From CAZQHK01 sp964593455 (GTDB lineage: Bacteria > Muiribacteriota > CAYSPT01): a DNA stretch of 64,000 nt. The DNA is taken from assembly GCA_964593455.1 (NCBI GenBank), contig CAZQHK010000025.1, positions 5,323-69,322 on the forward strand, in the 5' to 3' direction. The translations under genes and the position numbers were made by a program. The notes below the pieces were generated by a model, which searched no databases, was not told the origin of the DNA, and worked only from the letters and a program-made list of their open reading frames with translations. How positions within the stretch are numbered: position 1 is the first letter of the stretch; each line of letters starts with the position of its first letter. This document shows positions 62,745 through 64,000 of the stretch, piece after piece.

Positions 62745-62991
62745 CCGAACCCGTTATTTGGGCCTCCTTCAAACAAGAAAGTATAGAAAGCAGGGGTCGC
62801 ACCAGACTCCTTGTTGGTGTATTATGGAGAAGCTACCCCGAATAATTTACTATTCATCGTAGCAAGATGAAGGAAATAGCTACAGATACTAAGCGCGCGA
62901 AGAAAGCTGTGGATATTTCCGAGCTGAAGTAGATTATTTCTGAATTATTTGGGTTATAACTTGATAAGGGAGAAAGGTGTGACAAACGGCG
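62745..62991 (+). repeat. Intergenic segment with a fragment of the dispersed repeat
   Basis: CCTCCTTCAAACAAGAAAGTATAGAAAG at 62762-62789 matches the CCTCCCACCCTCAAGCAAGAAAGCGTAGAAAG block of copy 2 (32.73 kb). The rest up to the next gene shows no recognisable feature and no credible open frame. Confidence 0.5.
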
Positions 62992-63939
62992 ATGAAGAAA
63001 ATACTGGTATTGACCGTTGCGTTAATTCTATTAACCACTATGGTGAAAGCGGAAACCGTGGAACACCTGGCGCTTAAGTTCGGATCGGGACCCAAGGAGG
63101 TCGGCGCCTCCAGTCCGGATGAGGCAGTAGAAGATTTTATGGGACCGACGGCTTTTACCGTGGACAAATCCGGGAATATCTACGTTCTGGACGCTCCTCA
63201 TTTCTGTGTCAAAGTGTTTGCTCCCGGAGGAAAACTTCTCAAGGTTATCTCGTATCCCTCCACCACACCCGATGACCGGCCCGTCCTGGGAATCGACCTG
63301 GCCCTGGGAGCCAAGGGAGAGCTTTACGTAGCCAACGCCACTGAAGGACTGGTTTGGAAATTCAATAACAAAGGAAAAGTAGCCGATCTGTTTGGTTTGA
63401 AAAAAGACGGTAGCAGCTATTTTGACTTGCTTCACAAGCTGGCAGTGGATTCCAAGGGCGCGGTGTACGGGGCTGAAGGCATGAGCATGAAAGTTACCCG
63501 CTTCAAACCGGACGGCACGAAAGAAACCATGCTTCCATCGTCTATCTATCCGCCCGTGGTCATGCCGGATAACTCGCTGGTCATGGTCAAAGGAGGAATG
63601 GCGCGGACACTGATCGACATCAAGCTGCTTGGACCGGACCTGAAGACCGTCAAGCGGTTCGCCAAGGTAACAATGGAGAAACCGCACATGAACGCCTACA
63701 CGGTAGGGACCGACGGGAAAGGGCACCTGTACCTGTTCGTGGTGGTGGGAGAAGCCTGGGACCACTATGACGCCGCCTACGTGTTAGAAATCGACCGTAA
63801 AGGCAAGACTGTGAGAAAAGTCCAGTTGCCGGAATCGCCGGGCATGGGAATGAACCGGTATTTAGCGGTCTCCAGCGACGGCAAGATTCTTAAAGTGGAG
63901 TCGGACGAAGAGAATTTTAAGATTCTGGAGTACAAGTAG
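62992..63939 (+). CDS. Secreted NHL-type beta-propeller protein
   Basis: A signal peptide (MKKILVLTVALILLTTMVKA) leads into repeated blades of NHL/SMP-30 character: AFTVDKSGNIYVLDAPHFCVKVF, LALGAKGELYVANATEGLVWKF, LAVDSKGAVYGAEG and LYLFVVVGEAWDHYDAAYVLEID. Such propellers bind ligands or proteins; no catalytic residues can be named. ATG start at 62992 with GGGAGAAAGG upstream. 315 residues. It lies after the peptidase cluster but lacks the shared short motif. Confidence 0.85.
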   Translation: MKKILVLTVALILLTTMVKAETVEHLALKFGSGPKEVGASSPDEAVEDFMGPTAFTVDKSGNIYVLDAPHFCVKVFAPGGKLLKVISYPSTTPDDRPVLGIDLALGAKGELYVANATEGLVWKFNNKGKVADLFGLKKDGSSYFDLLHKLAVDSKGAVYGAEGMSMKVTRFKPDGTKETMLPSSIYPPVVMPDNSLVMVKGGMARTLIDIKLLGPDLKTVKRFAKVTMEKPHMNAYTVGTDGKGHLYLFVVVGEAWDHYDAAYVLEIDRKGKTVRKVQLPESPGMGMNRYLAVSSDGKILKVESDEENFKILEYK

Positions 63940-63982
63940 GCTTCGCAACCGGTTCCTTTGAGTCTTTGTTTTTCTATCTACC

Positions 63983-64000
63983 GTTGAGGCCCGGAGCCTC
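63983..64000. repeat. Truncated copy of the inverted-repeat element at the right edge
   Basis: GTTGAGGCCCGGAGCCTC matches the element terminus GTTGAGGTTCGGAGCCTC at 16 of 18 positions. The upstream TTTGAGTCTTTG...TTCTATCT also resembles the flank of copy 2. The element continues beyond the window. Confidence 0.6.

Noticed and set aside
63031..63765. 244-codon minus-strand open frame opposite the NHL propeller
   Set aside because: The plus strand has a signal peptide and regular propeller blades.

Overview
The window comes from a bacterial genome assembly, probably a metagenome bin. A run of exactly 100 N (11850-11949) is flanked by a perfect 55-bp duplication, typical of short-read scaffolding. 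The gene content mixes diderm features with genes best known from Firmicutes. Diderm features are an LptF/LptG lipopolysaccharide permease, predicted outer-membrane beta-barrels, lipoproteins, TPR lipoproteins and type IV pseudopilins. Firmicutes-like features are SpoVG, YaaR (DUF327), FapA/DUF342, RapZ, RsbV/RsbW-type partner-switch proteins and a FliA/WhiG-type sigma factor. This suggests a deep-branching diderm candidate phylum (Riflebacteria/Wallbacteria-like groups would fit), but no rRNA is present to settle it.

Layout. 1-9.7 kb, minus strand: one tightly packed run efp-accB-accC-(HEAT membrane protein)-xseA-xseB-ispA-ispD-ispE-dxr-ispF-dxs', with overlaps or gaps of about 25 nt or less. 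It joins translation, fatty-acid initiation, exonuclease VII and most of the MEP isoprenoid pathway; ispH lies at 47.3 kb. 9.7-32.1 kb, minus strand: housekeeping and regulatory genes (lytic transglycosylase, eno, SGNH protein, fapA, sigma-28 type factor, pth, large TPR lipoprotein, prs, tRNA-Gln, spoVG, STAS, panC, panB, rapZ, yaaR, tmk, RsbW-like kinase, lptF/G, dnaN). 32-42 kb: secreted and envelope proteins (propeller protein, clostripain, FN3 lipoprotein, stalk-domain/beta-barrel protein, M20 amidohydrolase), mostly minus strand. 41.9-64 kb, mainly plus strand: a leaderless J-domain/HEAT fusion, a TPR/beta-barrel protein, a divergent RelA/SpoT-fold protein, a minor-pseudopilin operon, and an ECF sigma/FecR/LysM/SH3b/cysteine-peptidase cluster.

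The best candidate for an undescribed system is 55.1-62.7 kb: an ECF sigma factor, a zinc-finger/FecR anti-sigma protein, a LysM protein and four secreted SH3b, DUF4214-like and papain-fold (CHAP-type and C39-type) proteins. Six consecutive proteins share a short motif of the form [ILV]-[IL]-[DES]-x-[IV] followed by a basic/polar stretch, usually ending in Pro. It sits just after the signal peptide in the four peptidase-type proteins, near the C terminus of the LysM protein, and at the extreme C terminus of the FecR protein.

Other points: an AccB whose biotinyl lysine is replaced by Asp; a Dxr with Ile in place of a substrate-binding His; and a dispersed, hairpin-rich repeat family in the two long intergenic regions (12.06-12.59 and 32.2-32.9 kb), with pieces near 62.8 kb and at the right edge. 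All functional calls rest on motif reading by eye; no database or structure search was run.
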